Positions 25,391 to 34,200 are shown, counted from the stretch's first letter. The stretch is 64,000 bases of DNA from Streptomyces sp. NBC_00691 (GCF_036226665.1 NZ_CP109007.1:6076001-6140000), one strand, 5' to 3'. Translations and numbers: made by a program. The notes: generated by a model not told the origin, from the sequence alone.

Positions 25391-26518
25391 ATGTCCGATC
25401 AGCACGATCCCGCCCCGTACGACGCCCTGCTGCTGCTCTCGTTCGGCGGCCCCGAGGGCCCGGACGACGTGGTCCCGTTCCTGGAGAACGTGACGCGCGG
25501 CCGAGGCATCCCGAAGGAACGGCTCAAGGAAGTGGGGCAGCACTACTTCCTCTTCGGCGGCGTCTCCCCGATCAACGACCAGAACCGCGCGCTCCTCGGC
25601 GCGCTACGGACGGACTTCGCCGCCGCCGGCCTGCAGATTCCCGTCCACTGGGGAAACCGGAACTGGGCCCCGTACCTCACCGACACCCTCCGCGAGATGA
25701 TCACCGACGGCCGACGTCATGTCGCCGTCCTCACGACCAGCGCGTACGCCTCCTACTCCGGCTGCCGCCAGTACCGCGAGAACCTCGCCGACGCGCTCGC
25801 CACCCTCGAAGCGGAGGGCCTCCCGCTGCCCCGCGTCGACAAGCTCCGGCACTACTTCAACCACCCCGGCTTCATCGAGCCCATGATCGAGGGCGTCCTC
25901 GCCTCCCTCGCCGAACTCGACCCCTCCGTCCGCGCCAAGGCCCACCTCGCCTTCACCACCCACTCCATCCCCGACTCCGCCGCCGACTCCTCGGGACCGG
26001 TCACCGAACACGGCGACGGCGGGGCCTACGTCCGCCAGCACCTCGACGTCGCCCGGGTGATCGCCGACGCCGTCCGCGAGCGGACCGGGAACGACCACCC
26101 CTGGGAGCTCGTCTACCAGTCCCGCAGCGGCGCCCCCCACATCCCGTGGCTGGAGCCCGACATCTGCGACCACCTGGAGGCGCTGCACGGCGCCGGGGTG
26201 CCTGCCGCGGTCATGGTCCCCATCGGCTTCGTCTCCGACCACATGGAGGTCCTCTACGACCTCGACACCGAGGCCACGGCCAAGGCCGCCGAACTCGGCC
26301 TGCCCGTGAGGCGCTCGGCCACCGTCGGCGCCGACCCGCGCTTCGCCGCCGCCGTCCGCGAACTCCTCCTGGAGCGGGCCGCGCACGAGCGGGGAGCCAG
26401 GGCCGAGCGGTGCGCGCTCGGCGCCCTCGGCCCCTCCCACGACCTCTGCCCGATCGGTTGCTGCCCGGCCAGGGCGGAGCGCCCGGCGGCGGCCGGCGCC
26501 GACAGCCCGTACGCGTAA
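25391..26518 (+). CDS. hemH: Ferrochelatase (coproporphyrin type)
   Basis: This 375-residue protein has LLLSFGGPEGPDDVVPFLENV at the start, the GNRNWAPYL and TTSAYASYSGCRQY segments, and FTTHSIPDS (about residue 195) with the catalytic His; GFVSDHMEVLYDLD (about 276) holds the acidic metal-site residues. It inserts Fe(II) in the last steps of heme synthesis; actinobacteria use the coproporphyrin III branch. The C-terminal cysteines RCALG and LCPIGCCP fit the [2Fe-2S] ligands of actinobacterial ferrochelatases. Ends nine bases before the phosphatase gene, so an operon is likely. Confidence 0.95.
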   Translation: MSDQHDPAPYDALLLLSFGGPEGPDDVVPFLENVTRGRGIPKERLKEVGQHYFLFGGVSPINDQNRALLGALRTDFAAAGLQIPVHWGNRNWAPYLTDTLREMITDGRRHVAVLTTSAYASYSGCRQYRENLADALATLEAEGLPLPRVDKLRHYFNHPGFIEPMIEGVLASLAELDPSVRAKAHLAFTTHSIPDSAADSSGPVTEHGDGGAYVRQHLDVARVIADAVRERTGNDHPWELVYQSRSGAPHIPWLEPDICDHLEALHGAGVPAAVMVPIGFVSDHMEVLYDLDTEATAKAAELGLPVRRSATVGADPRFAAAVRELLLERAAHERGARAERCALGALGPSHDLCPIGCCPARAERPAAAGADSPYA

Positions 26519-26527
26519 GGAACCCCC

Positions 26528-27385
26528 GTGACCGAGATGGCCGACGACGTGACCGAAGGGACCGACGTGACCGACCCGCTGCTCACCGAACTGCTCGACC
26601 TCGCCCTGGAGGCCGCACGGCGGGCCGGAGCGCTGCTGCGTGACGGCAGGCCGGACGACCTGGCCGTGGCGAAGACGAAGTCGAGCTCCATCGACGTCGT
26701 CACCGAGATGGACATCGCCGCCGAGAAACTGATCACCGGCTTCCTCGCCGACCACCGCCCGCAGGACGGTCTCCTCGGCGAGGAAGGCGCGTCCAGCCCC
26801 GGCACCAGCGGGGTCCGCTGGGTGATCGACCCGCTCGACGGCACCGTGAACTACCTCTACGGGCTGCCCACCTGGGCGGTCTCGATCGCCGCCGAACGGG
26901 ACGGCGAGACCGTGGTCGGCGTCGTCGAGGCCCCGATGCGCGGCGAGACCTACCGGGCGGTCCTCGGCGGCGGCGCGTACGCGGAGGGCGGCGCGTACCC
27001 GCAGGAGCGGCGCCTCGCCGTCCGCCCCTCGCCCCCGCTCGACCAGGCACTCCTCGGCACCGGCTTCGGATACGTCCAGGCCCGAAGGGCCCACCAGGCC
27101 GACGTCGCCCGGCGGGTGATCCCGCGCGTCCGCGACATCCGGCGCGGCGGCTCGGCCGCCATCGACCTCTGCGACGTCGCCGCCGGCCGGCTGGACGCCT
27201 ACTACGAGCGGGGTCTCAACCCCTGGGACCTCGCCGCCGGCGCCCTGATCGCCCGCGAGGCGGGCGCGCTGACCGGCGGCCGCCCGGGGGAGCCGGAGTC
27301 CGGAGAACTGACCCTGGCGGCCTCTCCCGGCCTCTTCACGCCCCTCCAGGGGATCCTGGAGGAACTCGGCGCCTGGCACGACTGA
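26528..27385 (+). CDS. Inositol monophosphatase family phosphatase
   Basis: This 285-residue protein has the Mg-dependent phosphatase motifs: VTEMDIAAE (about residue 58), GEEG (about 82), IDPLDGTVNY (about 100) and NPWDLAAGALI (about 234). Members dephosphorylate inositol-1-phosphate or related sugar phosphates such as fructose-1,6-bisphosphate or histidinol phosphate. The GTG start has AAGGA, which spans the hemH stop, so translation is coupled. A good hairpin follows the stop. Confidence 0.9.
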   Translation: MTEMADDVTEGTDVTDPLLTELLDLALEAARRAGALLRDGRPDDLAVAKTKSSSIDVVTEMDIAAEKLITGFLADHRPQDGLLGEEGASSPGTSGVRWVIDPLDGTVNYLYGLPTWAVSIAAERDGETVVGVVEAPMRGETYRAVLGGGAYAEGGAYPQERRLAVRPSPPLDQALLGTGFGYVQARRAHQADVARRVIPRVRDIRRGGSAAIDLCDVAAGRLDAYYERGLNPWDLAAGALIAREAGALTGGRPGEPESGELTLAASPGLFTPLQGILEELGAWHD

Positions 27386-27394
27386 CGGACGCGC

Positions 27395-27430
27395 GAGGGC
27401 CCCGGTGCCGGGAACGGCGCCGGGGCCCTC
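27395..27430. terminator. Hairpin between phosphatase gene and small convergent gene
   Basis: An 11-bp stem GAGGGCCCCGG with its complement spans a 14-nt loop, 10 bases after the stop. It lies between convergent genes. The 70 bp after it contain irregular GGGTC repeats (27433-27503). Confidence 0.7.
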
Positions 27431-27505
27431 ACACGTGTACGGGTCGGATCGGTCGAACCGCCCGGTCCGCGGGTCGGTCGGGGTCGGGTCGGGCAACGGG
27501 TCGGG

Positions 27506-27679
27506 TCAGACGGCCTGCGCGGCTACCTCCACGCCGTGCTCGGCGGCCAGCCGGTGCAGGTCGTCGAGCTCGGCCTGCTCCACATCCGCCAGGTAGTCGT
27601 CGCCCGTCTCACGAGCCCGCGTGAGGTCCGTCTGCGTGGTCCTGATGCGGTGCAGCAGGCCTGCGGTGAAAGCGTCCAT
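27506..27679 (-). CDS. Small conserved hypothetical protein
   Basis: This 57-residue protein, MDAFTAGLLHRIRTTQTDL to HGVEVAAQAV, is acidic and helical, with a likely coiled-coil (RARETGDDYLADVEQAELDDLHRLA). I chose the ATG at 27679 preceded by GAGGGGG; longer in-frame starts read low-complexity sequence. It is divergent from cutR, and similar short proteins are common beside this locus in streptomycetes. No function is known to me. Confidence 0.6.
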   Translation of the reverse strand: MDAFTAGLLHRIRTTQTDLTRARETGDDYLADVEQAELDDLHRLAAEHGVEVAAQAV

Positions 27680-28043
27680 CGTGCGCCCCCTCGTCATGGG
27701 TCCGGTGGCACGGGGGTGTGCCGAGGGTGGGTCGATCACACGCTGCGGTCTCTGGGGGACAGAGAGCGGTAGGTGGCGCGCCACATACAGGGCGTGATCA
27801 CGGGGTGTGCAGTCGTCCTCCCCAGCCCCTTCCTCAGAGAAACCTCAACTGGCCCGTGAATCCGGTGAATTCTTCGATCCCGCCCACGGGCCCCGCCCCG
27901 CGCCCCCGCCCGCCCCGGGGCCCCGCACCGCCGCCTTACAGCCGGTTTACGCGCGTACGGGGCAGGATGGACACGCACAGTCAGTGCTCAGGTCTTCAGC
28001 CGGTCCGCCTCAGGACCGCGGTTCAAAGGGAAGGATGTACGAC
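27680..28043. promoter_or_regulatory. Intergenic region upstream of cutR
   Basis: These 364 bp between divergent genes hold no gene I can support. The stretch 27828-27880 is less GC-rich than its surroundings and may contain the cutRS promoter, but I cannot place boxes with confidence. Confidence 0.35.
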
Positions 28044-28697
28044 GTGCGCGTACTCGTCGTCGAGGACGAGCAGCTGCTCGCCGATGCGGTGGCCACCGGA
28101 CTTCGCCGGGAGGCCATGGCCGTCGACGTCGTGTACGACGGCGCCGCGGCCCTGGAGCGCGTCGGGGTGAACGACTACGACGTCGTCGTCCTGGACCGCG
28201 ACCTCCCCCTCGTCCACGGTGACGACGTCTGCCGCAAGATCGTGGAGCTGGGCATGCCCACCCGCGTCCTGATGCTCACCGCGTCCGGCGACGTCAGCGA
28301 CCGGGTCGAGGGCCTCGAACTCGGCGCGGACGACTACCTCCCCAAGCCCTTCGCCTTCACCGAGCTCACCGCGCGCGTGCGCGCCCTCGGCCGGCGGACC
28401 AGCGTGCCGCTCCCGCCCGTCCTGGAGCGCGCCGGCATCAAGCTCGACCCCAACCGCCGCGAGGTCTTCCGCGAGGGCAAGGAGGTCCAGCTCGCGCCCA
28501 AGGAGTTCGCCGTCCTGGAGGTCCTCATGCGCAGCGAGGGCGCCGTCGTCTCGGCCGAGCAGCTCCTGGAGAAGGCCTGGGACGAGAACACCGACCCGTT
28601 CACCAACGTCGTCCGTGTCACCGTGATGACCCTGCGCCGCAAGCTCGGCGAGCCGCCGGTCATCGTCACCGTTCCCGGTTCCGGGTACCGGATCTGA
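28044..28697 (+). CDS. cutR: OmpR-type response regulator CutR
   Basis: This 217-residue protein has a receiver domain (VEDEQ acidic pair, phospho-Asp in VVLDRDLPL about residue 51, Thr in MLTASG, Lys in LPKPFAF) and a winged-helix DNA-binding domain from about 125, ending VTVPGSGYRI. I chose the GTG giving MRVLVVEDE with AAGGA at eight bases; an ATG three codons upstream sits too close to that site. It pairs with the sensor kinase five bases downstream. The pair matches the Streptomyces CutRS system, known as a negative influence on antibiotic production and more recently linked to extracytoplasmic stress. The name rests on memory of the sequence and context. Confidence 0.85.
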   Translation: MRVLVVEDEQLLADAVATGLRREAMAVDVVYDGAAALERVGVNDYDVVVLDRDLPLVHGDDVCRKIVELGMPTRVLMLTASGDVSDRVEGLELGADDYLPKPFAFTELTARVRALGRRTSVPLPPVLERAGIKLDPNRREVFREGKEVQLAPKEFAVLEVLMRSEGAVVSAEQLLEKAWDENTDPFTNVVRVTVMTLRRKLGEPPVIVTVPGSGYRI

Positions 28698-28702
28698 ATC
28701 CG

Positions 28703-29941
28703 ATGCCCACCACCTCAGTGCCCCACCCCCACGCGCCCCCGAAGCCGGCCTGGGACCCCCGGGACCCGGTCCGGCCGCTGCTGCGCCCGACCATCCGGAT
28801 ACGTCTCACGCTGCTGTACGGCGGGATGTTCCTGATCGCGGGCATCCTGCTCCTCTCGATCATCTACCTCTTCACCGCGCAGGCGCTCACCCACAGCGTC
28901 TCGGAGCTGCCCTTCAAGGTCGTCGAGGGCAAGGTCCAGCCCACCACCTCCTGGTGCGAGCTGCCCGCGCAGGGCACCGGGGAGCAGCTCAACCAAGCGG
29001 TCTCGGTCTGCCTCCGGTACCAGAGCGACCAGGCTCTGGACGACCTCCTGCGCCGTTCGCTCTTCGCCCTGCTCGGGCTGAGCATCATCGCCTTCGCCTT
29101 CGGCTACGCCATGGCGGGGCGGGTGCTCTCGCCGCTCGGCCGGATCACCCGGACCGCCCGCCAGGTGGCCGGCTCCGACCTGTCCCGCCGGATCGAGCTG
29201 GACGGCCCCGACGACGAGCTCAAGGAGCTCGCCGACACCTTCGACGAGATGCTGGACCGCCTGGAGCGCGCCTTCACCGCCCAGCAGCGCTTCGTCGCGA
29301 ACGCCTCGCACGAGCTGCGGACCCCGCTCGCGATCAACCGCACCCTCCTGGAGGTGCACCTCTCCGACCCGGGCGCGCCGGTGGAGCTCCAGCAGCTCGG
29401 CAAGACGCTGCTCGCCACCAACGAGCGCAGCGAACAGCTCGTCGAGGGTCTGCTGCTGCTCGCCCGGAGCGACAACCAGATCATCGAGCGCAAGCCCGTG
29501 GACCTCGCCGAGGTCGCCTCGCGCGGCGTCGACCAGGTCCACGCCGAGGCGGCGGCCAAGGGCGTCGAGCTGCGGGCCGAGTGCGCGCCGGCGGTCGTGC
29601 AGGGCAACGGCGTCCTGCTCGAACGGATCGCGCTGAACCTGGTCCAGAACGCCGTCCGGTACAACGTGGCGGAGGGAGGCTGGGTGGAGGTGACGACCGC
29701 GGCCGAGCACGGTCAGGCGGTCCTGACCGTGTCGAACACGGGTCCCGTGGTCCCCGCGTACGAGATCGACAATCTTTTCGAGCCGTTCCGGCGGCTCCGG
29801 CAGGAGCGGACCGGCAGCGACAAGGGCGTCGGCCTCGGCCTGTCGATCGCGCGGTCCGTGGCCCGTGCCCACGGGGGCCGTATCATCGCGGAGCCCCGCG
29901 AGGGCGGTGGTCTCGTGATGCGCGTCACTCTGCCGATCTGA
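28703..29941 (+). CDS. cutS: Sensor histidine kinase CutS
   Basis: This 412-residue protein has two membrane helices (LTLLYGGMFLIAGILLLSII, about 36-55, and SLFALLGLSIIAFAFGYAMA, about 115-135) flanking a sensor loop of about 60 residues. The loop contains two cysteines, in SWCELP and SVCLRYQ, able to form a disulfide. HAMP, HisKA (ANASHELRTPLAI, phospho-His about 208) and HATPase (NLVQNAVRYN, GVGLGLSIA) domains follow. It autophosphorylates and passes phosphate to CutR. Redox or folding stress outside the membrane is a plausible signal, given the paired cysteines. Confidence 0.88.
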   Translation: MPTTSVPHPHAPPKPAWDPRDPVRPLLRPTIRIRLTLLYGGMFLIAGILLLSIIYLFTAQALTHSVSELPFKVVEGKVQPTTSWCELPAQGTGEQLNQAVSVCLRYQSDQALDDLLRRSLFALLGLSIIAFAFGYAMAGRVLSPLGRITRTARQVAGSDLSRRIELDGPDDELKELADTFDEMLDRLERAFTAQQRFVANASHELRTPLAINRTLLEVHLSDPGAPVELQQLGKTLLATNERSEQLVEGLLLLARSDNQIIERKPVDLAEVASRGVDQVHAEAAAKGVELRAECAPAVVQGNGVLLERIALNLVQNAVRYNVAEGGWVEVTTAAEHGQAVLTVSNTGPVVPAYEIDNLFEPFRRLRQERTGSDKGVGLGLSIARSVARAHGGRIIAEPREGGGLVMRVTLPI

Positions 29942-30014
29942 CACACTGCACGAGCCGACCCGGTTCCGTTCGCTTTGCGCGGAATTCCGTGGGCCCGATT
30001 CTGAGACGCTCATG

Positions 30015-30028
30015 TGTGATCGATCACA
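30015..30028. promoter_or_regulatory. Perfect 14-bp palindrome TGTGATCGATCACA
   Basis: The palindrome lies 74 bases after cutS in the 396-bp gap before the DUF4193 gene. It resembles a CRP-like site but with a 4-bp rather than 6-bp centre. The factor is unknown. Confidence 0.45.
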
Positions 30029-30077
30029 GGAGAGGGTGTCCGGACATCCACTCTCCGTAACGGAGAAATCCCCGTGA

Positions 30078-30099
30078 AAACCCGGAAAAGTCCGGGTTT
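30078..30099 (+). terminator. Hairpin with T-tail after cutS
   Basis: AAACCCGG and CCGGGTTT pair over a 6-nt loop, 137 bases after cutS. The downstream arm ends in TTT. The rest of this gap (to 30337) holds another small hairpin (AGGTCGG/CCGACCT, 30262-30283) but no gene. Confidence 0.5.
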
Positions 30100-30337
30100 C
30101 CCGGGCCTGGATTGACGGGAAGTACACGGGGTGGCGCCTGCAAGGGTCGCCCGTAGGACCGTGTACGGTCCGGTTCGCCACCCGAAGCCGATCACTCGCG
30201 AGAGGACGGAACGGGTGTCGATTGAGTAACAGACCTTGATGTGAGGCAAAATCTCCGCCTCAGGTCGGGCACAAGTCCGACCTCTCACGCGTTACGTGCG
30301 CTGGAGACACCGCAACCACCCAGAGGGGGAGAGCGAC

Positions 30338-30634
30338 ATGGCAACGGATTACGACACCCCACGCAAGACCGATGACGACGTCGATTCGGACAGCCTTGAG
30401 GAACTGAAGGCCCGCCGGAACGACAAGTCGACCTCGACCGTCGACGTCGACGAGTTCGAGGCCGCCGAAGGCCTGGAGCTTCCCGGCGCCGACCTCTCGA
30501 ACGAGGAGCTGGCCGTCCGGGTCCTGCCCAAGCAGGCCGATGAGTTCACCTGCATGAGCTGCTTCCTCGTGCACCACCGCAGCCAGCTGGCCAGGGAGAA
30601 GAACGGCCAGCCCATCTGCCGCGACTGCGACTGA
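30338..30634 (+). CDS. DUF4193 family protein, zinc-ribbon-like
   Basis: This 98-residue protein is the actinobacterial DUF4193 family. It has an acidic N-terminal half (TDDDVDSDSLEELKARR) and a C-terminal FTCMSCFLVHHRSQLA...ICRDCD, whose two CxxC pairs (residues about 70-98) should bind zinc. The ATG is preceded by GAGGGGGAG. Its function is not known to me; related mycobacterial proteins are abundant. A long leader and its own promoter are likely. Confidence 0.85.
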   Translation: MATDYDTPRKTDDDVDSDSLEELKARRNDKSTSTVDVDEFEAAEGLELPGADLSNEELAVRVLPKQADEFTCMSCFLVHHRSQLAREKNGQPICRDCD

Positions 30635-30645
30635 GACCCTCGGTC

Positions 30646-31707
30646 GTGGCAGGCGACACACCGTCCCGGAAGCGGCGTCTACGGCTCCCTGGGAGCCCGA
30701 AGACGTACAAGGGCGGCTCGGACCCGGCAGAAGGCGCCCAAGAGGCTCCTGAGGCCGAGAACGCCGCCTCCCCGCCCTCCCTCGGCGTACGTGACGACGA
30801 GCGAGGCCTCCCGGCCTCGCTCGAGGCCGTCACCGAGCCGGACCCGGCCCGTCTGCCGGCGGCGCGGGAAGCGGGACGGAGCGACGCGCTGGACGAAGCG
30901 GGGAACGACGAGACGCGACAGGACGGACGCTTCGGCGCCGTCAGGCGGCTCGCCAATCCCGCGCGCGCCCAGCTCGACAAGATCAAGATCGACTCCGACC
31001 GGATCGACGCCGTCCGGCGCGGCGTCGCGCAGGGCGTCCGCCAGGGCGTGAAGCGTGGCGGAGACAGCGCGAAGGCCGGCATCGGCCATCTGGCCGACCG
31101 GCTCATCGACCTCGCCCCGCGGATCCCCGTCCGCGATCTGGCGACCCTGCGCAAGCAGTTTCCCGGGCTCGGCCCCGAGGAGCTCGCCGACAAGCTCGTC
31201 GCGGGTGCGGCGAACGCGAGCTCGACCGTGGGCGCCAGCATCGGTGCCGCCGCCATGCTCCCCGTACCCCCGGCCATGCCGGCGGAGCTCGCGGCCGAGA
31301 TCACCGGCGTCGCCGCCGTGGAACTCAAACTCATCGCCGAACTGCACGAGGTCTACGGGCTGCGGCCCCCCGGCCGGCTCACCCAGCGCTCTATGGCCTA
31401 TCTGACCTCCTGGGCCGAGGAGCGGGGCATCGACCCCACCAAGCCCACCACGGTCAACGCGGCGCTCGGCGGACAGCTCAAGCGCGAGCTGCGCCAGCAG
31501 ATCATGAAGCGCATGGTGCGCAACCTCCCGAACCTCACGCCCTTCATGGTGGGCGCGGCGGTCGGCGCGGTCATGAACCGCCGCGACACCAAGAAGCTCG
31601 CGAGCCACATCCGCAAGGACCTGCGCGGCCGCCAGGTCCCCTGGGACTCCCTCCGGGAGCTGCCCCCGCTGGAACAGCCGGAGAACCCGAAGGAGCTCGG
31701 CTTCTAG
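30646..31707 (+). CDS. Conserved actinobacterial protein, EcsC-like region
   Basis: This 353-residue protein has a charged, disordered first 95 residues, then a helical region. Its hydrophobic stretch ANASSTVGASIGAAAMLPVP (about 190-208) followed by ELAAEITGVAAVELKLIAEL resembles EcsC-like proteins. No catalytic motif is visible and there is no signal peptide, so it may be peripherally membrane-bound. It starts GTG 11 bases after the DUF4193 stop, probably in one transcript. Function unknown. Confidence 0.65.
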   Translation: MAGDTPSRKRRLRLPGSPKTYKGGSDPAEGAQEAPEAENAASPPSLGVRDDERGLPASLEAVTEPDPARLPAAREAGRSDALDEAGNDETRQDGRFGAVRRLANPARAQLDKIKIDSDRIDAVRRGVAQGVRQGVKRGGDSAKAGIGHLADRLIDLAPRIPVRDLATLRKQFPGLGPEELADKLVAGAANASSTVGASIGAAAMLPVPPAMPAELAAEITGVAAVELKLIAELHEVYGLRPPGRLTQRSMAYLTSWAEERGIDPTKPTTVNAALGGQLKRELRQQIMKRMVRNLPNLTPFMVGAAVGAVMNRRDTKKLASHIRKDLRGRQVPWDSLRELPPLEQPENPKELGF

Positions 31708-31743
31708 CCCGAAGGGGCCCGGGTTCCGGCCCGCCCGGCCCGC

Positions 31744-32247
31744 TCAGTCCCGGGCGCCCGCACGCACGGCGTCCAGGGCCGCCACCAGCTCCTCCGGCTC
31801 ACGGCTGGAGAGGTACACGTACGGCGTCGGGTCCGCCGGGTCCATCACCTCGATCCGCACCGCCCGGGTCACATAACCGCGCATCACCATGAAGGCGCGG
31901 GGGTCCGCCTTGTGCGTGCGCCACGCGCGCGCCTCCTCCGCGTCGAGCACCTCGGCCTCGCCGAGCGCCGAGACCGGGATCCGCGCGTCGCCCGCCACCA
32001 GCGAACCGGCCACCACCCGGATCCGGGCTGAGCCGTACGAGGAGACCGCCGCACCGGCGAGCACCGCCACCACGATCAGGCCGCCCAGCATCGGGACGGT
32101 ACCCAGCGGGACCATGATCAGACCGCCCGAGAGACCGAGCAGACCCGCGATCAGCCACCAGGAGCGGGGCGCCGTCAACCGCTCGTCGAAGAGCGGCGCT
32201 GCGGAGGGCGCGGGAGAGGGGGCGGGGGACGACGCGGAAGGCTGCAT
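31744..32247 (-). CDS. DUF3093 membrane protein
   Basis: This 167-residue protein has a Ser/Ala/Pro-rich start, LFDERLTAPRSWWL, and two adjacent membrane helices (LIAGLLGLSGGLIMVPLG and LGGLIVVAVLAGAAVSSYG). A cytoplasmic beta domain follows with LVAGDARIPVSALGEAEVL and YVYLSSREPEELVAALD, the DUF3093 pattern with a PH-like fold. I chose the ATG at 32247; upstream in-frame codons run into the divergent gene. It is convergent with the EcsC-like gene and divergent from the thioesterase gene. Function unknown. Confidence 0.78.
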   Translation of the reverse strand: MQPSASSPAPSPAPSAAPLFDERLTAPRSWWLIAGLLGLSGGLIMVPLGTVPMLGGLIVVAVLAGAAVSSYGSARIRVVAGSLVAGDARIPVSALGEAEVLDAEEARAWRTHKADPRAFMVMRGYVTRAVRIEVMDPADPTPYVYLSSREPEELVAALDAVRAGARD

Positions 32248-32305
32248 GCGTCCAAGCTTGGCACGGCGCGACCCGCGCCCATCCGCGCGGGTAAGGTCTG
32301 CGGCT

Positions 32306-32890
32306 GTGACTGCAACATCTGCCGCCCTCACCCCGCCGGCCGACGCCATACCGCCGGTACGCCACCCCGACGCGCCGGCCCCCGGCGAGCTGCTCGGTTC
32401 GCACTACGAGTACTGCTTCGGGTGCGGCGGCGGGCAGCCCCACGGCCTCCACCTGGAGGCGCGCGCGGGCGAGGGCGTGACCGTCACCGCCGAGTTCACG
32501 GTGACCCCCGACCACCAGGGCGCCCCCGGCCTCGCGCACGGCGGCGTGCTCGCCACCGCGCTCGACGAGACCCTCGGCTCCCTGAACTGGCTGCTGCGGG
32601 TCATCGCCGTGACCGGACGGCTGGAGACGGACTTCGTCCGGCCCGTCCCGGTGGGCACCGTGCTGCATCTGGAGGCCGCGGTCACCGCCGTGCACGGCCG
32701 CAAGATCTTCTCGACCGCCGTCGGCCGGATCGGCGGGCCCGAGGGCCCCGTCGCCGTCCGCGCCGAGGCACTCTTCATAGAGGTCAAGGTCGACCACTTC
32801 ATCGACAACGGCCGCCCGGAGGAGATCCAGGCCGCCATGTCCGACCCCGACCAGGTCCGGCGCGCCCGCGCCTTCGAGGTGAACCCCTGA
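32306..32890 (+). CDS. Hotdog-fold thioesterase (PaaI/YigI-like)
   Basis: This 194-residue protein has a hotdog thioesterase core with HGGVLATALDETLGSLNW (about residues 85-102), the usual His-Gly-Gly and acidic helix, and HLEAAVTAVHGRKIFSTAVG later. A CFGCGGGQPHGL motif (about 42-53) near the N-terminus is typical of the actinobacterial subgroup. It should hydrolyse acyl-CoA or acyl-carrier thioesters; the acyl group is unknown. The GTG start has AAGG upstream. Its stop overlaps the dut ATG by one base. Confidence 0.85.
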   Translation: MTATSAALTPPADAIPPVRHPDAPAPGELLGSHYEYCFGCGGGQPHGLHLEARAGEGVTVTAEFTVTPDHQGAPGLAHGGVLATALDETLGSLNWLLRVIAVTGRLETDFVRPVPVGTVLHLEAAVTAVHGRKIFSTAVGRIGGPEGPVAVRAEALFIEVKVDHFIDNGRPEEIQAAMSDPDQVRRARAFEVNP

Positions 32891-33402
32891 TGAGCAACCC
32901 TGTCGACGTACTGATCCGGCGCGTGGACCCGGACGTGCCGATCCCGGCCTACGGCCACCCCGGTGACGCCGGGGCGGACCTGGTCACCACCGAGGCCGCC
33001 GTGCTGGCCCCCGGGGAGCGCGCCGTGCTCCCCACCGGGATCTCCATCGCGCTCCCGGACGGGTACGCGGCCTTCGTGCACCCGCGCTCCGGACTCGCCG
33101 CCCGCTGCGGAGTGGCGCTCGTGAATGCCCCGGGGACGGTGGATGCCGGGTACCGTGGAGAGATCAAGGTGATCGTGGTCAATCTCGACCCGCGCGAGAG
33201 CGTGCGGTTCGAACGATTCGATCGGATTGCCCAACTTGTCGTCCAACAGGTCGAGAAGGTGCGCTTCCACGAGGTGGCGGAGCTTCCCGGCTCGGCGCGG
33301 GCCGAGGGGGGCTTCGGGTCCACCGGCGGTCATGCCGCCGTGGACGGCACAACGGGTGGGAATCGATACGCTTCGGTCGTATCCGACCGGGAAGGACAGT
33401 GA
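32890..33402 (+). CDS. dut: dUTP diphosphatase
   Basis: This 170-residue protein carries all five trimeric dUTPase motifs in order: DAGADL, PRSGLAAR, NAPGTVDAGYRGEI with the catalytic Asp and Tyr, RIAQLVV, and AEGGFGSTG near 139-147. It hydrolyses dUTP to dUMP and so keeps uracil out of DNA. An extra tail of about 22 residues follows motif 5. The start overlaps the thioesterase stop (TGATG), so the genes are coupled. The next gene begins two bases after its stop. Confidence 0.95.
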   Translation: MSNPVDVLIRRVDPDVPIPAYGHPGDAGADLVTTEAAVLAPGERAVLPTGISIALPDGYAAFVHPRSGLAARCGVALVNAPGTVDAGYRGEIKVIVVNLDPRESVRFERFDRIAQLVVQQVEKVRFHEVAELPGSARAEGGFGSTGGHAAVDGTTGGNRYASVVSDREGQ

Positions 33403-33403
33403 C

Positions 33404-34168
33404 GTGTTCGGACGTCGCAAGAAGAGCGGTGCCGCAGAGGACGCGGCGGGCGAGGCCGAGCAGGTCGTCGACGCGGTGGACGGCGAGGACGCGGACGGCG
33501 CGGCCCCGCGCCGTGTGAACCTTCCGCCGGCGCCCCGGCCCGACGGACCCTGGGACATCTCCGAGGTCGGCAAGCCCGAGGACGGCCGTGTCGACCTGGG
33601 CGGCGTCTTCGTCCCCGGGGTCGAGGGCATGGAGCTGCGGGTGGAGGTGGCGGGCGACGCGATCGTCGCGGCCACCGTCGTGCTGCGGGACAGCGCCGTA
33701 CAGCTGCAGGCCTTCGCCGCCCCCAAGAACGAGGGCATCTGGGGCGAGGTCCGCGACGAGATCGCCACGGGCATCGTCCAGCAGGGCGGGGTCATCGACG
33801 AGGTCGAGGGCCCGCTGGGCTGGGAGCTGCGCGCGCAGGTCCCCGTGCAGCTGCCGGACGGCAACCGCGGTGTGCAGCTCGTCCGCTTCGTGGGTGTCGA
33901 CGGACCCCGCTGGTTCCTGCGCGGAGTGATCTCCGGGCAGGGCGCGGTCCAGCCCGAGGCGGCAGGTCTCCTGGAGCAGATCGTCCGGGACACCGTGGTC
34001 GTCCGCGGTGACGGCCCGATGGCCCCGCGCGACCCGATCGTCCTCAAGCTGCCGAACGACGCGCAGATGGTGCCGGACGGCGTGCAGCAGGAGGAGCAGG
34101 AGAACTCCCGCTTCTCCGGCGGCATGGGCCAGCTCCAGCGCGGTCCGGAGATCTCCGAGATCCGCTAG
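33404..34168 (+). CDS. DUF3710 family protein
   Basis: This 254-residue protein is the actinobacterial DUF3710 family that follows dut. It starts MFGRRKKSG, has an acidic linker, then GPWDISEV and DLGGVFVPGVEGMELRVEV and a C-terminal RFVGVDGPRWFLRGVISG. There is no membrane segment. The GTG start has GAAGGA eight bases upstream. It is cotranscribed with dut. Function unknown. Confidence 0.85.
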   Translation: MFGRRKKSGAAEDAAGEAEQVVDAVDGEDADGAAPRRVNLPPAPRPDGPWDISEVGKPEDGRVDLGGVFVPGVEGMELRVEVAGDAIVAATVVLRDSAVQLQAFAAPKNEGIWGEVRDEIATGIVQQGGVIDEVEGPLGWELRAQVPVQLPDGNRGVQLVRFVGVDGPRWFLRGVISGQGAVQPEAAGLLEQIVRDTVVVRGDGPMAPRDPIVLKLPNDAQMVPDGVQQEEQENSRFSGGMGQLQRGPEISEIR

Positions 34169-34178
34169 TCCGCGCCAG

Positions 34179-34200
34179 GACCGGTCACCGGTGACCGGTC
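34179..34200. promoter_or_regulatory. Perfect 22-bp palindrome after the DUF3710 gene
   Basis: GACCGGTCAC-CG-GTGACCGGTC starts 11 bases after the stop codon. It has no loop to speak of, so it may be a protein site or extend the terminator region. Confidence 0.4.
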
